Assembly: GCA_036749735.1 (NCBI GenBank)
Contig: DAINXV010000001.1
Location: 186,001 to 250,000 of the forward strand
Origin: Lawsonella sp012842085
GTDB lineage: Bacteria > Actinomycetota > Actinomycetes > Mycobacteriales > Mycobacteriaceae
Length of the DNA: 64,000 bases
Reading direction: 5' to 3'
Shown: piece after piece, positions 1-8,949 of the stretch
Position numbering within the stretch: the first letter of the stretch is position 1
Layout: each line of letters begins with the position of its first letter
Translations under genes and position numbers: made by a program
Notes under the pieces: generated by a model
The model's database searches: none
What the model was told of the DNA's origin: nothing
The model's input: only the letters and a program-made list of their open reading frames with translations

Positions 1-846
1 CGCGGCCTGGTTGGTGCCGTCTTCCCCAAGTTTCGCCCAGTTGGAAATCTCGTACCACCGGAAGCCTGCACTGTAGAGAATCTTGTCTATCGCCAAATAC
101 CGGGATGCTTGTAGATCCTCATCTACGGGCGGGATTTCGCCGCGCCGTACTTTACGGGACAGTGCCGTGCCCGGCTCAACAGTTAATGCATAGGCCGACA
201 CATGGTCCACCTCGGTCTCCAGCACCGTCTCGAGCGTGCGGGCCACCTCATCTGAACTTTCCCCGGGTGTTCCGTAAATAATGTCCAGGTTGAGGTGTTC
301 AAAGCCAGCGGCGATTGCTTCTTTAATGGCGGCAGTAGCACGTGCCGGGGTGTGGCGTCGGTCCAGCAAACCCAATATGCGCGGTTCTGAAGACTGCATG
401 CCGAGTGATAGTCGTGTCACGCCGGCTTCGCGCCAATTGTCGAAAAGCTCTGGGGAGGTACTTTCCGGGTTTGCTTCCGCCGTGATTTCCGCATCTTTAG
501 CAACACCGAATTCGGAGCGCACCGTATCCAACAGTGGCACTAGCCTCTCCCCCAACAAACTGGGGGTTCCGCCGCCCACAAAAATGGTGTCGACGGCCGG
601 TATCTCCAACTCGTTGCGGTCGATGATTTCGGCGCTTTTCCGGATCTCTTGTTGGGCGGTCTGCACCCAATCCCCTATCGGGTCATCCCCCGGATAGGTT
701 TCCAGCGCATAGGTGTTGAAGTCGCAATATCCGCAGCGGGAGGTGCAGAAAGGGACGTGGATGTAGAAGCCGAAGGGGCGGTCAAACGTTGCGGTGTCGG
801 CTTTTTGCCAAGGTACCGTCACACTTTCAAAAGAGGAAATAGTCAT
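1..846 (-). CDS. hemW: HemW, radical SAM heme chaperone (3' part cut by window edge)
   Basis: HemW is a radical SAM protein related to coproporphyrinogen dehydrogenase HemN and is thought to insert heme into target proteins. The visible 282 codons contain the cluster motif CTSRCGYC (CxxxCxxC) near residue 40, inside the family sequence FYIHVPFC. Close to the left window edge the frame reads YEISNWAK-like sequence, a family landmark, so most of the radical SAM core is present and only the C-terminal HemW domain is lost. The start ATG at 846 overlaps the stop of the upstream small gene by four bases (ATGA), which suggests translational coupling. The extra cysteine in CxxxCxxC(x)C that separates HemN from HemW appears as D after the third cysteine (GYCDF), as expected for HemW. 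In M. tuberculosis the counterpart is Rv2388c, from memory. Confidence 0.9.
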   Translation of the reverse strand, partial: MTISSFESVTVPWQKADTATFDRPFGFYIHVPFCTSRCGYCDFNTYALETYPGDDPIGDWVQTAQQEIRKSAEIIDRNELEIPAVDTIFVGGGTPSLLGERLVPLLDTVRSEFGVAKDAEITAEANPESTSPELFDNWREAGVTRLSLGMQSSEPRILGLLDRRHTPARATAAIKEAIAAGFEHLNLDIIYGTPGESSDEVARTLETVLETEVDHVSAYALTVEPGTALSRKVRRGEIPPVDEDLQASRYLAIDKILYSAGFRWYEISNWAKLGEDGTNQAA

Positions 847-1088
847 GGTTCCATGTTTTTCTGCGAGGCGGTTGACGTGTCTGAAACGAATGGTTCCTCC
901 TCGATGGGGTCATCTACGCGGCGCCGATAAGCCCGCTGAACCGCATCGATGGGAGGCAGTACAACATATTTGGCCAGTACATAAGCAAGCGGAATCAGAA
1001 TGAGCAGCGCGAGCAGCAGCTGCCACCCCACTGCAAGCCCAACGAACCATGAGGCAACGCTATTGGTCCAACTAATAAAACTGTCCAT
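843..1088 (-). CDS. Small membrane protein coupled to hemW
   Basis: This 81-residue protein has one long hydrophobic stretch of about 30 residues from roughly residue 14 to 46 (SWFVGLAVGWQLLLALLILI within it), followed by a charged, acidic tail. It is probably a single-pass or hairpin inner-membrane protein. The start ATG at 1088 is preceded by GGAG five bases away. It lies 21 bases after the M3 peptidase stop and its own TGA overlaps the hemW ATG, so the three genes look like one transcript. I do not recognise a family. The coupling suggests stoichiometric expression with HemW, but a role in heme handling is only inference. Confidence 0.7.
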   Translation of the reverse strand: MDSFISWTNSVASWFVGLAVGWQLLLALLILIPLAYVLAKYVVLPPIDAVQRAYRRRVDDPIEEEPFVSDTSTASQKNMEP

Positions 1089-1109
1089 GCGTGCTCCGAA
1101 GTAGTGTCG

Positions 1110-2096
1110 TTAGACCAGTCCGCGGCGTTCAAGGAGGGGTGTAATATCCTTTTTTCTTCCGCGGAATTCCTGGTAGGCGTCCATGTAGTTGATGGAACCG
1201 CCTCTAGCAAGAATCATATCGCGAAGCCGGGCACCCGCTGCCGGATTAAGCCCGCCCTGTTCATTGACCCACTCCACGGTGTCAGCGTCCAACACTTCCG
1301 CCCAAATGTAGCTGTAGTATCCAGCCGAATAGCCACCCGCAAAAATGTGCTGGTAGTAGCTAGTGCGGTAGCGCGGAGCAATATTGTCAACCAGCAGGCC
1401 GGCATCCGCGAGCGCCTGGTTTTCAAAGTCTGGGATGGAGAAGTTGTCTCCCAGTTTCTGCAAATCCTCCACGGTGACGTAGTGCCAGGCCAGGTCAATG
1501 ATGCTGGCGGCAAGGTATTCAACGGTGGAAAATCCTTGGCCAAATTTTTGGGCTGCCTTAATTTTCTCCACCAGTTCGGAGGGGATGACGTTGCCGTGGT
1601 CGTCTTTCGCATAGTGGGTAATGGTGTCTGGGTGAAGTGCCCACATTTCATTGAACTGGGAGGGGAACTCCACAAAGTCGCGCGGCACATTGGTGCCGGA
1701 GAATAGAGGGTACTGAACCGCAGATAGCAGCCCATGCAGCGCGTGGCCGAATTCGTGGAAAAGCGTTTCGACCTCATCCAGGGTGAGGTACACCTCTTCG
1801 CCTGCGGCCGGGGGGTTAAGGTTCAGCACGTTAATAACAATTGGCTGTTGCCCCAAAAGATGGTTTTGGTCGATGATGCTATTCATCCAGGCGCCGCCCC
1901 GTTTGGTAGGACGGGTGTAATAGTCGGTGAGCAGAAGCCCAATACCTGCGCCGGAGGCCAGATCCGTCACCTCCCACACTTGCGTGTCGGGAGTGAAACC
2001 CACCAAATCTTCCCGCGGCTCTATGCGCAGATTGTAGAAAGTTTCCGCAGCATAGAACACACCTTTTTGAACGACGTCGGTCAGGCGGAAATACTT
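1110..2096 (-). pseudogene. M3 family metallopeptidase, C-terminal part (frameshifted)
   Basis: This frame carries the catalytic half of an M3 (thimet oligopeptidase/Dcp-like) zinc peptidase, a cytoplasmic enzyme that degrades oligopeptides. The zinc motif is LFHEFGHALH (HExxH), and the C-terminus shows the family run GYSAGYYSYIWAEVLDADT with YLAASIIDLAWH upstream. The frame continues upstream of its first ATG (2060) through KYFRLTDVVQKGVFYAAETF, which is the normal family join to the N-terminal part at 2081-3193. The two frames differ by one base at a run of four A (minus strand, 2095-2098) where five would restore ELKKYF. The pieces together give about 700 residues, the usual family length. 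A sequencing error in the homopolymer or a recent inactivating deletion would both explain this. Confidence 0.85.
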
Positions 2097-3193
2097 TTCA
2101 GCTCCTCCTGATCCAGCGAGTAGTGGGTTTTTTGTACTTGGTTGGCGTAGTAGGGCCAGTCCGCTGCTGTGAAGTCCGCTACCCCGTCAGCGGCTGCAGC
2201 TGCCGCGAGTTGCTTACGCTCCTCCTCAGCATTGCGGACGGCAGCAGGAGCCAAATCCAGTAGCAGCTGTTTGGCGTTCTGCGGTGTTTCTGCGGTTTCG
2301 TCAGCAATAACAAAATGGGCGTGCGTTACGTAACCCATGAGTTGGGCTTTTTCGGCACGAAGCAGCGCCATTCGGCGAGCAATCTCTTGGTTCTCGGTAC
2401 CCCCACGCCCCAGCGAAGCTGCATACACCCGCTGGCGTATCTCGGGTTTCTCCAACTGTTCCAAGACGGGCTGCACGGTGGGCAAACCCAGCGGAATCAT
2501 CCAGCCGTCTTTGCCGGCATCCCGCGCGGTTTTGGCAAAAAACTCACGTGTAGCCTTATCAACACCGGCCAGGTCGTCCTCATCGGTAAGGTGCACACTG
2601 CGCGCCTGCGTATCTTTCAGCAAGACGTCACCGAATTTGGTTTGCAGCTCCGACAGGATGGTGTTCAACTCCCGCACCCGCTGTTGCGTCTCCGGGTTGA
2701 GCCCCGCACCACGGCGCACAAAAATATCGTAGTAGCGACGGACCAGTCTGGCAGTCTCCTCATCCAGCTGTACTAGTCCCTCCTCCAGGTCGTTAAACAC
2801 CGTCCGGATGCGCTGGAAAAGCTCCGGATTCATGTAGATATCGTCGTTGTGGGAGGAGAGCCGGGGAGAAATTTTGTTTTCGAGCTCCAGCCGCTTATCC
2901 GTGGCGTCGGCACTGGAGACAGTGTAGAAATAGCCCAGCACCCGGGCGAGATCCTGGCCCGCTTTTTCAAGTGCTACCACTGTGTTTTCAGCGGTGGGTG
3001 CAGCGGAGTTGACGGCTATTGCCGCTACTTCGGCGGTGTGTTGCTTTAGTGCTTCTGTAAAAGCAGGCCACACATGGTCGTCGGTGATGACGGCAAAATC
3101 AGGTAAACCGTAGGGCAGTGTTGATTCGACAAGGAGTGGATTTTCGCCCTGCTGAACGGCGTCTGACTGGGCACTGTGCTTGCTGGATGTCAT
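2081..3193 (-). pseudogene. M3 family metallopeptidase, N-terminal part (frameshifted)
   Basis: This frame holds the helical N-terminal domain of the M3 peptidase whose zinc-binding half lies at 1110-2096. Family landmarks include NTILSELQTKFGDVLL and the stretch DGWMIPLGLPTVQPVLEQL, followed by the domain junction QKTHYSLDQEELK. The frame then runs into a premature TGA after KSISA, whereas the next frame over continues as KYFRLTDVV. The start ATG at 3193 has GGAG about nine bases upstream. The gene is transcribed away from the carboxylesterase at 3321, with about 130 bp between the two starts. On its own this fragment has no catalytic residues. Expression of an active enzyme would need the lost base or ribosomal frameshifting. 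Confidence 0.85.
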
Positions 3194-3320
3194 ATTTGTC
3201 TACTCCGTTTACCTTCTAGAGTGCTGAAACTGCGAATTCCCTCACGAACCTTCACTGCAAGTGAGGTAACAGCTACCTGGGTTGTACCCAGTTTACAGAT
3301 ATCAAGGTAACCTCGAATTT

Positions 3321-4844
3321 ATGGATACTTTTACGCACTCCCCTATCGTTCCTCTCCGTGATGGAGACGTTCAGGGTGTTGAGCGGGAACACGATTGCCG
3401 CTTCTTCGGTATTCCCTACGCTGCACCGTTAGTGAAGGAAAACCGTTTTGCGGGACCGCAGCCAGTTAAACCCTGGCTAAATGTTCTGGACTGTACCGAA
3501 CCTGCCGCAACATGCCAACGTTTCCAGATTGACCCAAACCCTGCGATTCCAGATCCAGTGATCGACGGGGACAATCAGTTACATGTCACGGTTTATGCTC
3601 CCACGGATGCTTTAACGACTAAAGATAAACCCATTAGCGACAAAAAATTACCCGTCTTTGTGTGGTTACACGGAGGTGGCTTCATCTCTGGGTCGAACGC
3701 CATCGACTGGTGGGATGGGAAAGCCTTCACCGCCAAGGACGTCGTGGTCGTGGTACCGAACTACCGCTTGGGCGCGGAAGGATGGATGCCGCTCAACGAC
3801 ACTGAGTCATACAACAACCGTGGACTGTTCGACCAGATTGCGGCACTGAAATGGGTACGCGACAATATTTCTGCTTTTAGTGGAGACCCGGACAATGTCA
3901 CCATTGGTGGCCAATCCGCTGGCGGCACCAGTGTTCTTTCGTTGATGACGGCTCCGGCCGCCGAAGGGCTCTTCCACCGCGTGTTTGCGTGCTCCCCTGC
4001 CATCATTCGGCTTCCCACCAATGCCAAGGGCAAAAACATGGTGCGCCTCGGCAAAACCATTTTCCCGTTCCGTGATTTTAATGAATGGGACATGCGGGAA
4101 TGGCCCAAAAAGGACATGTACAAGCTGGAGAAGGGCATGCACAAACTGCATCCCTTCGGTATGCCGTACCATCCGACCATCGATGCCGAAACTAATCCCG
4201 AGCCACTCAAATTGGCTGCGAAAAAACCGGATTTTCGGAAGATTCCACTGCTCATCGGAAGCACCAGTGAAGAATTCAACAGCATCGTCTTCAACGGACC
4301 GTTGTCGCTGGTAACCAGGGCTGCCGTAGAGGTTGCGCTGCGGGCTGCGGGTGTGAACAAACGGGAGCGCTCCAGCGTTATCGGAACCCACGCGAACGAC
4401 ATTAAGCGGGGCCGTGTTGGCGCCGTCATGACCGACACCATGATTCGCTCTGGCGTCACCTATGTGGTGGAAGGACGGGAGCGCACCGGAAAGGTTAACT
4501 CTCCCAGCCAAACCTGGCTCTACGACTACCGCTGGGCGGGCCGCCAGGGTGCCGGCCATTGCACGGATCTTCCCCTCTGGTGGGGAAATCTGGATGCCGA
4601 GAATGCTACCGAATTCACAGGTCCGGTAACCGACGGCAAGCTGAAGGACCCCAAGGGGCAGTTTTTAGCCGAGCAGATGAACCGGGCGCTCATCCGGTTT
4701 ATTAAGGACGGCGACCCGGGTTGGCCGGCTTTCACCGACCGTACTCGTGCCTGCATGCTGCTAGACGAAAAAATCGAATTAGATTACGACACCTACAGCA
4801 AAGAACGAAAAACCTGGATGGTTGATCCGTTCACCAGGAAATAA
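3321..4844 (+). CDS. Type B carboxylesterase (alpha/beta hydrolase)
   Basis: The 507-residue product is a carboxylesterase/cholinesterase-family hydrolase that would cleave ester bonds through a Ser-Glu-His triad. The oxyanion loop HGGGFISGS and the nucleophile elbow GGQSAGGTS (catalytic Ser near residue 199) are both present. The acid is likely the Glu in STSEEF and the base the His in GAGHCTDLPLWWG, each in the expected order. No signal peptide is visible, so it should be cytoplasmic. The ORF extends upstream to a TTG at 3282, but the ATG at 3321 gives a protein beginning MDTFTHSPIVPLRDG, close to the family's usual start, with AAGG about 13 bases ahead. The physiological substrate cannot be read from sequence. 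It ends at a shared terminator facing lepA. Confidence 0.88.
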   Translation: MDTFTHSPIVPLRDGDVQGVEREHDCRFFGIPYAAPLVKENRFAGPQPVKPWLNVLDCTEPAATCQRFQIDPNPAIPDPVIDGDNQLHVTVYAPTDALTTKDKPISDKKLPVFVWLHGGGFISGSNAIDWWDGKAFTAKDVVVVVPNYRLGAEGWMPLNDTESYNNRGLFDQIAALKWVRDNISAFSGDPDNVTIGGQSAGGTSVLSLMTAPAAEGLFHRVFACSPAIIRLPTNAKGKNMVRLGKTIFPFRDFNEWDMREWPKKDMYKLEKGMHKLHPFGMPYHPTIDAETNPEPLKLAAKKPDFRKIPLLIGSTSEEFNSIVFNGPLSLVTRAAVEVALRAAGVNKRERSSVIGTHANDIKRGRVGAVMTDTMIRSGVTYVVEGRERTGKVNSPSQTWLYDYRWAGRQGAGHCTDLPLWWGNLDAENATEFTGPVTDGKLKDPKGQFLAEQMNRALIRFIKDGDPGWPAFTDRTRACMLLDEKIELDYDTYSKERKTWMVDPFTRK

Positions 4845-4853
4845 TTGGTTAAA

Positions 4854-4896
4854 CAAAAACGAGCTACGACTTGGTTTGGTCGTAGCTCGTTTTTTG
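4854..4896. terminator. Bidirectional terminator between the esterase gene and lepA
   Basis: A 12-bp perfect stem (ACGAGCTACGAC and its complement) encloses an 8-base loop. It is followed by a T run on the plus strand and preceded by an A-rich tract that gives U residues on the minus strand. It lies between two convergent genes, so it probably ends both transcripts. Confidence 0.85.
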
Positions 4897-4900
4897 TTGC

Positions 4901-6754
4901 CTACTTGCCTTTGTCGGAGTCTTCGTCAGCAGACAGTGCAGCAATGAAGGCCTCCTGCGGCACATCGACACGGCCGATGGTCTTCATGCGCTTCTTGCCT
5001 TCCTTCTGTTTCTCCAGCAGTTTGCGTTTACGGGAAATGTCACCGCCGTAGCACTTGGCCAGCACGTCCTTGCGGATGGCACGCACGTTTTCACGCGAAA
5101 TGATGCGGGATCCGATAGCTGCCTGAATGGGCACTTCGAACTGCTGCCTGGGGATAAGCTCACGCAGTTTCTTGGTCATGCGGTTACCGTAGGCGCTGGC
5201 GTGGTCGCGGTGCACAATGGCGGAGAAAGCGTCCACCGGTTCGCCTTGCAGCAGAATATCCACCTTGACGAGATCTGCGAGCTGTTCGCCATCGTCGTGG
5301 TAATCCAGTGAGGCGTAGCCCCGGGTGCGGGATTTGAGCGAGTCGAAGAAGTCGAAAATGATTTCCGCCAAGGGGAGACGGTAGCGCAGCTCCACGCGCG
5401 TTTCGGAAAGGTACTCCATACCTTTCATCTCACCGCGGTGCGACTGGCACAGTTCCATGGTGGTGCCGATGAACTCGGCCGGTACCACAATGGATGCGAA
5501 AACGACGGGCTCATAAATCTCCGCTGCTTTGCCTTCTGGCCAGGATGCGGGGTTATTCACTTCGTGTTCAACGCCATCTTCCATCACGACCCGGTAGTGC
5601 ACGTTGGGGGTGGTGGAGATGAGATCCAGGTCAAATTCGCGCTGCAAACGGTCCCGGGTGATCTCCATGTGGAGGAGCCCCAGGAAGCCACAACGGAAGC
5701 CGAATCCAAGAGCCACCGAGGTTTCTGGCTCGAAAGTGAGGGCAGCGTCATTTAGCTGCAGCTTTTCGAGGGCATCGCGCAGATCTGGATAGTCCGAACC
5801 ATCAATTGGGTAGAGACCGGAGAAAACCATGGGTTGTGGGTCTTCGTAGCCTGCTAGTGGTTCCTCCGCGCCGTCCTTATAGGTGGTGACGGTGTCGCCG
5901 ACGCGGGACTGCCGAACATCCTTCACACCGGTAATCAGGTAACCTACCTCGCCTGGTCCAAGGCCTTCGGTGGGTTTAGGTTCTGGCGAAATGATTCCCA
6001 CTTCCAGAAGTTCGTGGACCGAACCGGAGGACATCATGCACACTTTGGCGCGGGGATGAATTTCACCATCCATGACACGCACATAGGTCACAACACCACG
6101 GTAGACGTCGTAGACGGAGTCAAAAATGAGGGCGCGGGCAGGATCGTCAGGGTTCCCCTGCGGGGCCGGAACTTTCTCGGCCACCTGGTCCATCAGCTCC
6201 TCTACCCCGAGCCCAGTTTTGGCGGAAACGTGAAGCACATCGGAAGGCTCGCACCCAATAATCTGGGCGATTTCGCTCGCATAGCGTTCCGGATCAGCAG
6301 CAGGTAGATCAATTTTGTTGAGGACCGGAATGATCTCTAGGTCTTTTTCGATCGCCATGTAGAGGTTGGCGAGGGTCTGCGCCTCGATACCTTGGGCGGC
6401 ATCAACCAGCAGAATGGCACCTTCACATGCTTCCAGCGCTCGCGAAACTTCATAAGTGAAGTCGACGTGACCGGGGGTGTCAATGAGGTGCATGACAATT
6501 TCTTCGCCCGCGTGTTTCCCAGTTTTGGGAACCCAAGGAATGCGGACGTTCTGGGCTTTAATAGTGATTCCACGTTCCCGCTCGATATCCATGCGGTCCA
6601 AGTATTGGTCACGCATTTCACGTTGCTCAACCACACCACTCAGCTGCAACATGCGGTCAGCCAGGGTGGATTTGCCGTGGTCGATGTGGGCAATAATGCA
6701 GAAGTTACGGATCGTCTTGGGATCAGTAAAGGTGGTTTCTGCAAAGTTAGGCAT
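4901..6754 (-). CDS. lepA: Elongation factor 4 (LepA), ribosomal back-translocase GTPase
   Basis: LepA is a translational GTPase that acts on stalled or mistranslocated ribosomes. The 617-residue product has the full set of G-domain motifs: the P-loop in AHIDHGKSTL, DTPGHVDF (G3) and NKIDLPAAD (G4). The LepA-specific C-terminal region with LDYHDDGEQLADLVKVDILL and the final basic tail KRKLLEKQKEGKKRMK is complete. The ATG at 6754 has GAGG about ten bases upstream. It is divergent from the Rv2405-like gene, as I recall for lepA (Rv2404c) in M. tuberculosis. Length and motifs are normal and nothing suggests loss of function. Confidence 0.97.
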   Translation of the reverse strand: MPNFAETTFTDPKTIRNFCIIAHIDHGKSTLADRMLQLSGVVEQREMRDQYLDRMDIERERGITIKAQNVRIPWVPKTGKHAGEEIVMHLIDTPGHVDFTYEVSRALEACEGAILLVDAAQGIEAQTLANLYMAIEKDLEIIPVLNKIDLPAADPERYASEIAQIIGCEPSDVLHVSAKTGLGVEELMDQVAEKVPAPQGNPDDPARALIFDSVYDVYRGVVTYVRVMDGEIHPRAKVCMMSSGSVHELLEVGIISPEPKPTEGLGPGEVGYLITGVKDVRQSRVGDTVTTYKDGAEEPLAGYEDPQPMVFSGLYPIDGSDYPDLRDALEKLQLNDAALTFEPETSVALGFGFRCGFLGLLHMEITRDRLQREFDLDLISTTPNVHYRVVMEDGVEHEVNNPASWPEGKAAEIYEPVVFASIVVPAEFIGTTMELCQSHRGEMKGMEYLSETRVELRYRLPLAEIIFDFFDSLKSRTRGYASLDYHDDGEQLADLVKVDILLQGEPVDAFSAIVHRDHASAYGNRMTKKLRELIPRQQFEVPIQAAIGSRIISRENVRAIRKDVLAKCYGGDISRKRKLLEKQKEGKKRMKTIGRVDVPQEAFIAALSADEDSDKGK

Positions 6755-6885
6755 CGGGTTAATTCCTCAACCTTTCGGGGACGGGATAGGAAATACTCTT
6801 CTAGTGTCTCATGAACTGTTCATTTGTGGAATTTGGGCGGTTATCTCTGCGGCGTTTTTGGCGATGAGGCGGTAATCTATTCGCT

Positions 6886-7458
6886 ATGAGCCTGAAGAGT
6901 TCCGTCACCAAATTTGTTGCGAGCGTAGGTAATGCTGTTCGCAACGTTATTACCTCGCCAGAGACCCGCCGCATGATCGGGAAAGCCGCTGACGCTGCAC
7001 TGCGCAGCTTGGACGGAAAAAATGAGGCGAACCGTATTGCCCGTGACGGGGGTCGTCCCACGGCGTCTCGCTCCTCCCACTCTACTTCCTTCGCCCGGAA
7101 GATCGTTTATAACCCGAATCTTGACGGGGAGGCAGACCCGGGTGAAATCGTGTGGACGTGGGTCGAATACGAGGAAGAAAACGGTGACGGCAAGGATCGT
7201 CCGGTTCTAGTGGTGGGACGCGACAAGAAAACACTGCTGGGCCTCATGTTGTCTTCCCAGAGCCACCGCGCCGATGATCCCCACTGGTTGAGGCTGGGTA
7301 AAGGTACTTGGGATAGCCGCGGACGGGTGAGTTATGTGCGCCTGGATCGTGTCCTAGAGGTGCCCGAACAGGGTATTCGACGGGAAGGCGCGGTACTGGA
7401 TAAGGAGCGATTCGATAAGGTCGCGGAGCGTCTACGCACTGACTATGGCTGGAAGTAG
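6886..7458 (+). CDS. PemK/MazF-like family protein (Rv2405-like)
   Basis: The 190-residue protein has a basic N-terminal third followed by a PemK/MazF-fold region. Landmarks are PGEIVWTWVEYEE, the conserved DRPVLVVGRD strand and a late VSYVRLDRVLEVPE segment. Classical MazF toxins are near 115 residues and sit beside an antitoxin gene. Here there is no partner gene, the protein has a long N-terminal extension, and it occupies the same place beside lepA as the conserved Rv2405. It is therefore more likely a stable chromosomal member of the fold than an active addiction toxin, although RNase activity cannot be excluded. The start ATG at 6886 has only a weak upstream ribosome site. Confidence 0.75.
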   Translation: MSLKSSVTKFVASVGNAVRNVITSPETRRMIGKAADAALRSLDGKNEANRIARDGGRPTASRSSHSTSFARKIVYNPNLDGEADPGEIVWTWVEYEEENGDGKDRPVLVVGRDKKTLLGLMLSSQSHRADDPHWLRLGKGTWDSRGRVSYVRLDRVLEVPEQGIRREGAVLDKERFDKVAERLRTDYGWK

Positions 7459-7634
7459 CCACTATTCTTCTTTTTGAGTGATGCAGTTTCTTTGCTAAGC
7501 TGTACTTTCGATGATTGCGTAGCGCACCCGGTGACTTTTCGTCAGGATCGTGGCCGAGTGAACTGCCCCGGGGCACACGCGCCGCAGTCCCTAAACATTC
7601 AAGTCCGTATTCAACAACTTACAGAGGTTTCCAC

Positions 7635-7895
7635 GTGGCAAACATCAAGTCCCAGAAGAAGCGGAATCGCACCAACGAGCGTGCCCGTCTTCGCAACCAG
7701 GCAATCAAGTCTGCTCTGCGTACTGATATTCGCGCCTTCCGTGAGGCTGCTGAAGCTGGCGACAAGGAGAAGGCCGCTGAACTTCTACGCGTCGCAAGCC
7801 GCAGCCTAGACAAGGCTGTTAGCAAGGGCACCATTCACAAAAACCAGGCGGCCAACAAGAAGTCCGCTATGGCTCAAACCGTGAACTCCCTCTAA
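7635..7895 (+). CDS. rpsT: 30S ribosomal protein S20
   Basis: The 86-residue product matches bacterial S20, a 16S rRNA-binding protein of the small subunit body. It begins (V/M)ANIKSQKKRNRTNERARL and ends with HKNQAANKKSAMAQTVNSL, both typical. The reading frame stays open upstream to 7515, but the GTG at 7635 gives the conserved N-terminus and is preceded by AGAGG, so that start is chosen. It is alone on the plus strand and ends in a strong hairpin shared with holA. The roughly 170-base stretch from the previous gene likely carries its promoter and leader. In many bacteria a non-AUG start is part of S20 autogenous control; whether that applies here is not known. Confidence 0.96.
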   Translation: MANIKSQKKRNRTNERARLRNQAIKSALRTDIRAFREAAEAGDKEKAAELLRVASRSLDKAVSKGTIHKNQAANKKSAMAQTVNSL

Positions 7896-7906
7896 CTCGA
7901 GCATAA

Positions 7907-7941
7907 GAAAACGCCGGTCAGCGAATTGACCGGCGTTTTTT
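7907..7941. terminator. Bidirectional terminator between rpsT and holA
   Basis: An 11-bp stem (AACGCCGGTCA with its complement) and a 6-base loop are followed by a run of T on the plus strand and flanked by A residues upstream. It sits between the convergent rpsT and holA stops. Confidence 0.85.
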
Positions 7942-7950
7942 GTTGCGCAT

Positions 7951-8949
7951 TTAGCCGTTCGCTAATTCTGATACTTGGCGCACGGCTTTCTCCAACGCAT
8001 ATTCGGCGTCGGCGGATTGCCCCTTCACATCCCCATTCAGCTGAGTACAAATCTGCACTGCACGCGCTAGCCGACGCGCATCCCAGCCCCGCAACTGCTG
8101 CTGTGTTTTTTTGATTTTCCAGGGCGGCATACCAAGTTCCCGGGCGGAGCTATAGGGATCAACGCGGCCCAGTGAACCAATGCGGGCAAGGGTAAGAACC
8201 GAGTCCCCCAAAGCATCCGCGATCGGTACCGGATGAAGGCCACCGACGAGTGCCCACCGCAGTGCTTCCAACGCTCCCGCGGTATCACCAGCTAGTGTTT
8301 TGTCAGCCACTTGGAAGCCGGTCACGTCTGCTTTACCTGCATAATATTTGCGCACCGTGTCGGGGCTTACCTTCCCGCCAGTGTCGGACACCAGTTGGGA
8401 CACTGCTGAGGAAAGTTCCCGCAGGTCTCTCCCAACGGCATCCAGTAAGGCGTGGACGGTGTCAGCCGTGGGGCGCACATTGTGGTGGCGAAATTCATTG
8501 CTCACGAAGTCTTCGCGTTCCGAAAACTTGGTTACTTTCGGGCATTCAGTCACTTCCGCACCGGCTGCTCGCAACGTCTTCACAAGGCTTTTCGCGCGAC
8601 CCCCACCACTATGGACAACCACCAGGACGATGCCCGGCACAGGTGACTGGACTGTGTCGGCGATTATTTGGGCTGGTTCTTTTCCTGCTTGGTGGGCGTC
8701 ACGGAGCACCACCACGCGGTCTTCTGCGAAGAGGGAGGGGCTCAAGAGCTCTGCGATCTCGGCGGAGGTTACTTCCCCTGCCCGTAGTGTGGTGACCGGC
8801 AGGTCGTCGGGGTTTTCTTCCATGGAGTCACGGACCGCCGCCACAATAGTGTTGATGGTGCGGTCAATGAGGAAGTCTTCTTCACCGAGGATGAGTTGCA
8901 AAGCGTTCACTCTTCTATAGTGCCATGCGGGTGGCACAAATCCTGCCAT
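7951..8949 (-). CDS. holA: DNA polymerase III delta subunit
   Basis: HolA is the delta subunit of the clamp loader and opens the beta clamp for loading at primer termini. The 332-residue product shows the delta N-terminal signature LILGEEDFLIDRTI and the later LAGDTAGALEALRWAL region. The C-terminal part with PPWKIKKTQQQLRGW is the usual lid/collar domain. The ATG at 8949 has AAGG five bases upstream and lies inside the 3' end of comEC, overlapping it by 35 bases. An alternative GTG at 8910, just after the comEC stop, would also give a normal N-terminus. It follows comEA-comEC in the order known from M. tuberculosis (Rv2415c-Rv2413c), so the three are probably cotranscribed. Confidence 0.92.
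   Translation of the reverse strand: MAGFVPPAWHYRRVNALQLILGEEDFLIDRTINTIVAAVRDSMEENPDDLPVTTLRAGEVTSAEIAELLSPSLFAEDRVVVLRDAHQAGKEPAQIIADTVQSPVPGIVLVVVHSGGGRAKSLVKTLRAAGAEVTECPKVTKFSEREDFVSNEFRHHNVRPTADTVHALLDAVGRDLRELSSAVSQLVSDTGGKVSPDTVRKYYAGKADVTGFQVADKTLAGDTAGALEALRWALVGGLHPVPIADALGDSVLTLARIGSLGRVDPYSSARELGMPPWKIKKTQQQLRGWDARRLARAVQICTQLNGDVKGQSADAEYALEKAVRQVSELANG

Noticed and set aside
2090..2110. Programmed -1 frameshifting in the M3 peptidase gene
   Set aside because: The tract is only four A residues with no strong downstream stem or pseudoknot seen, and the family is not known to use recoding. A sequencing error or mutation is simpler.
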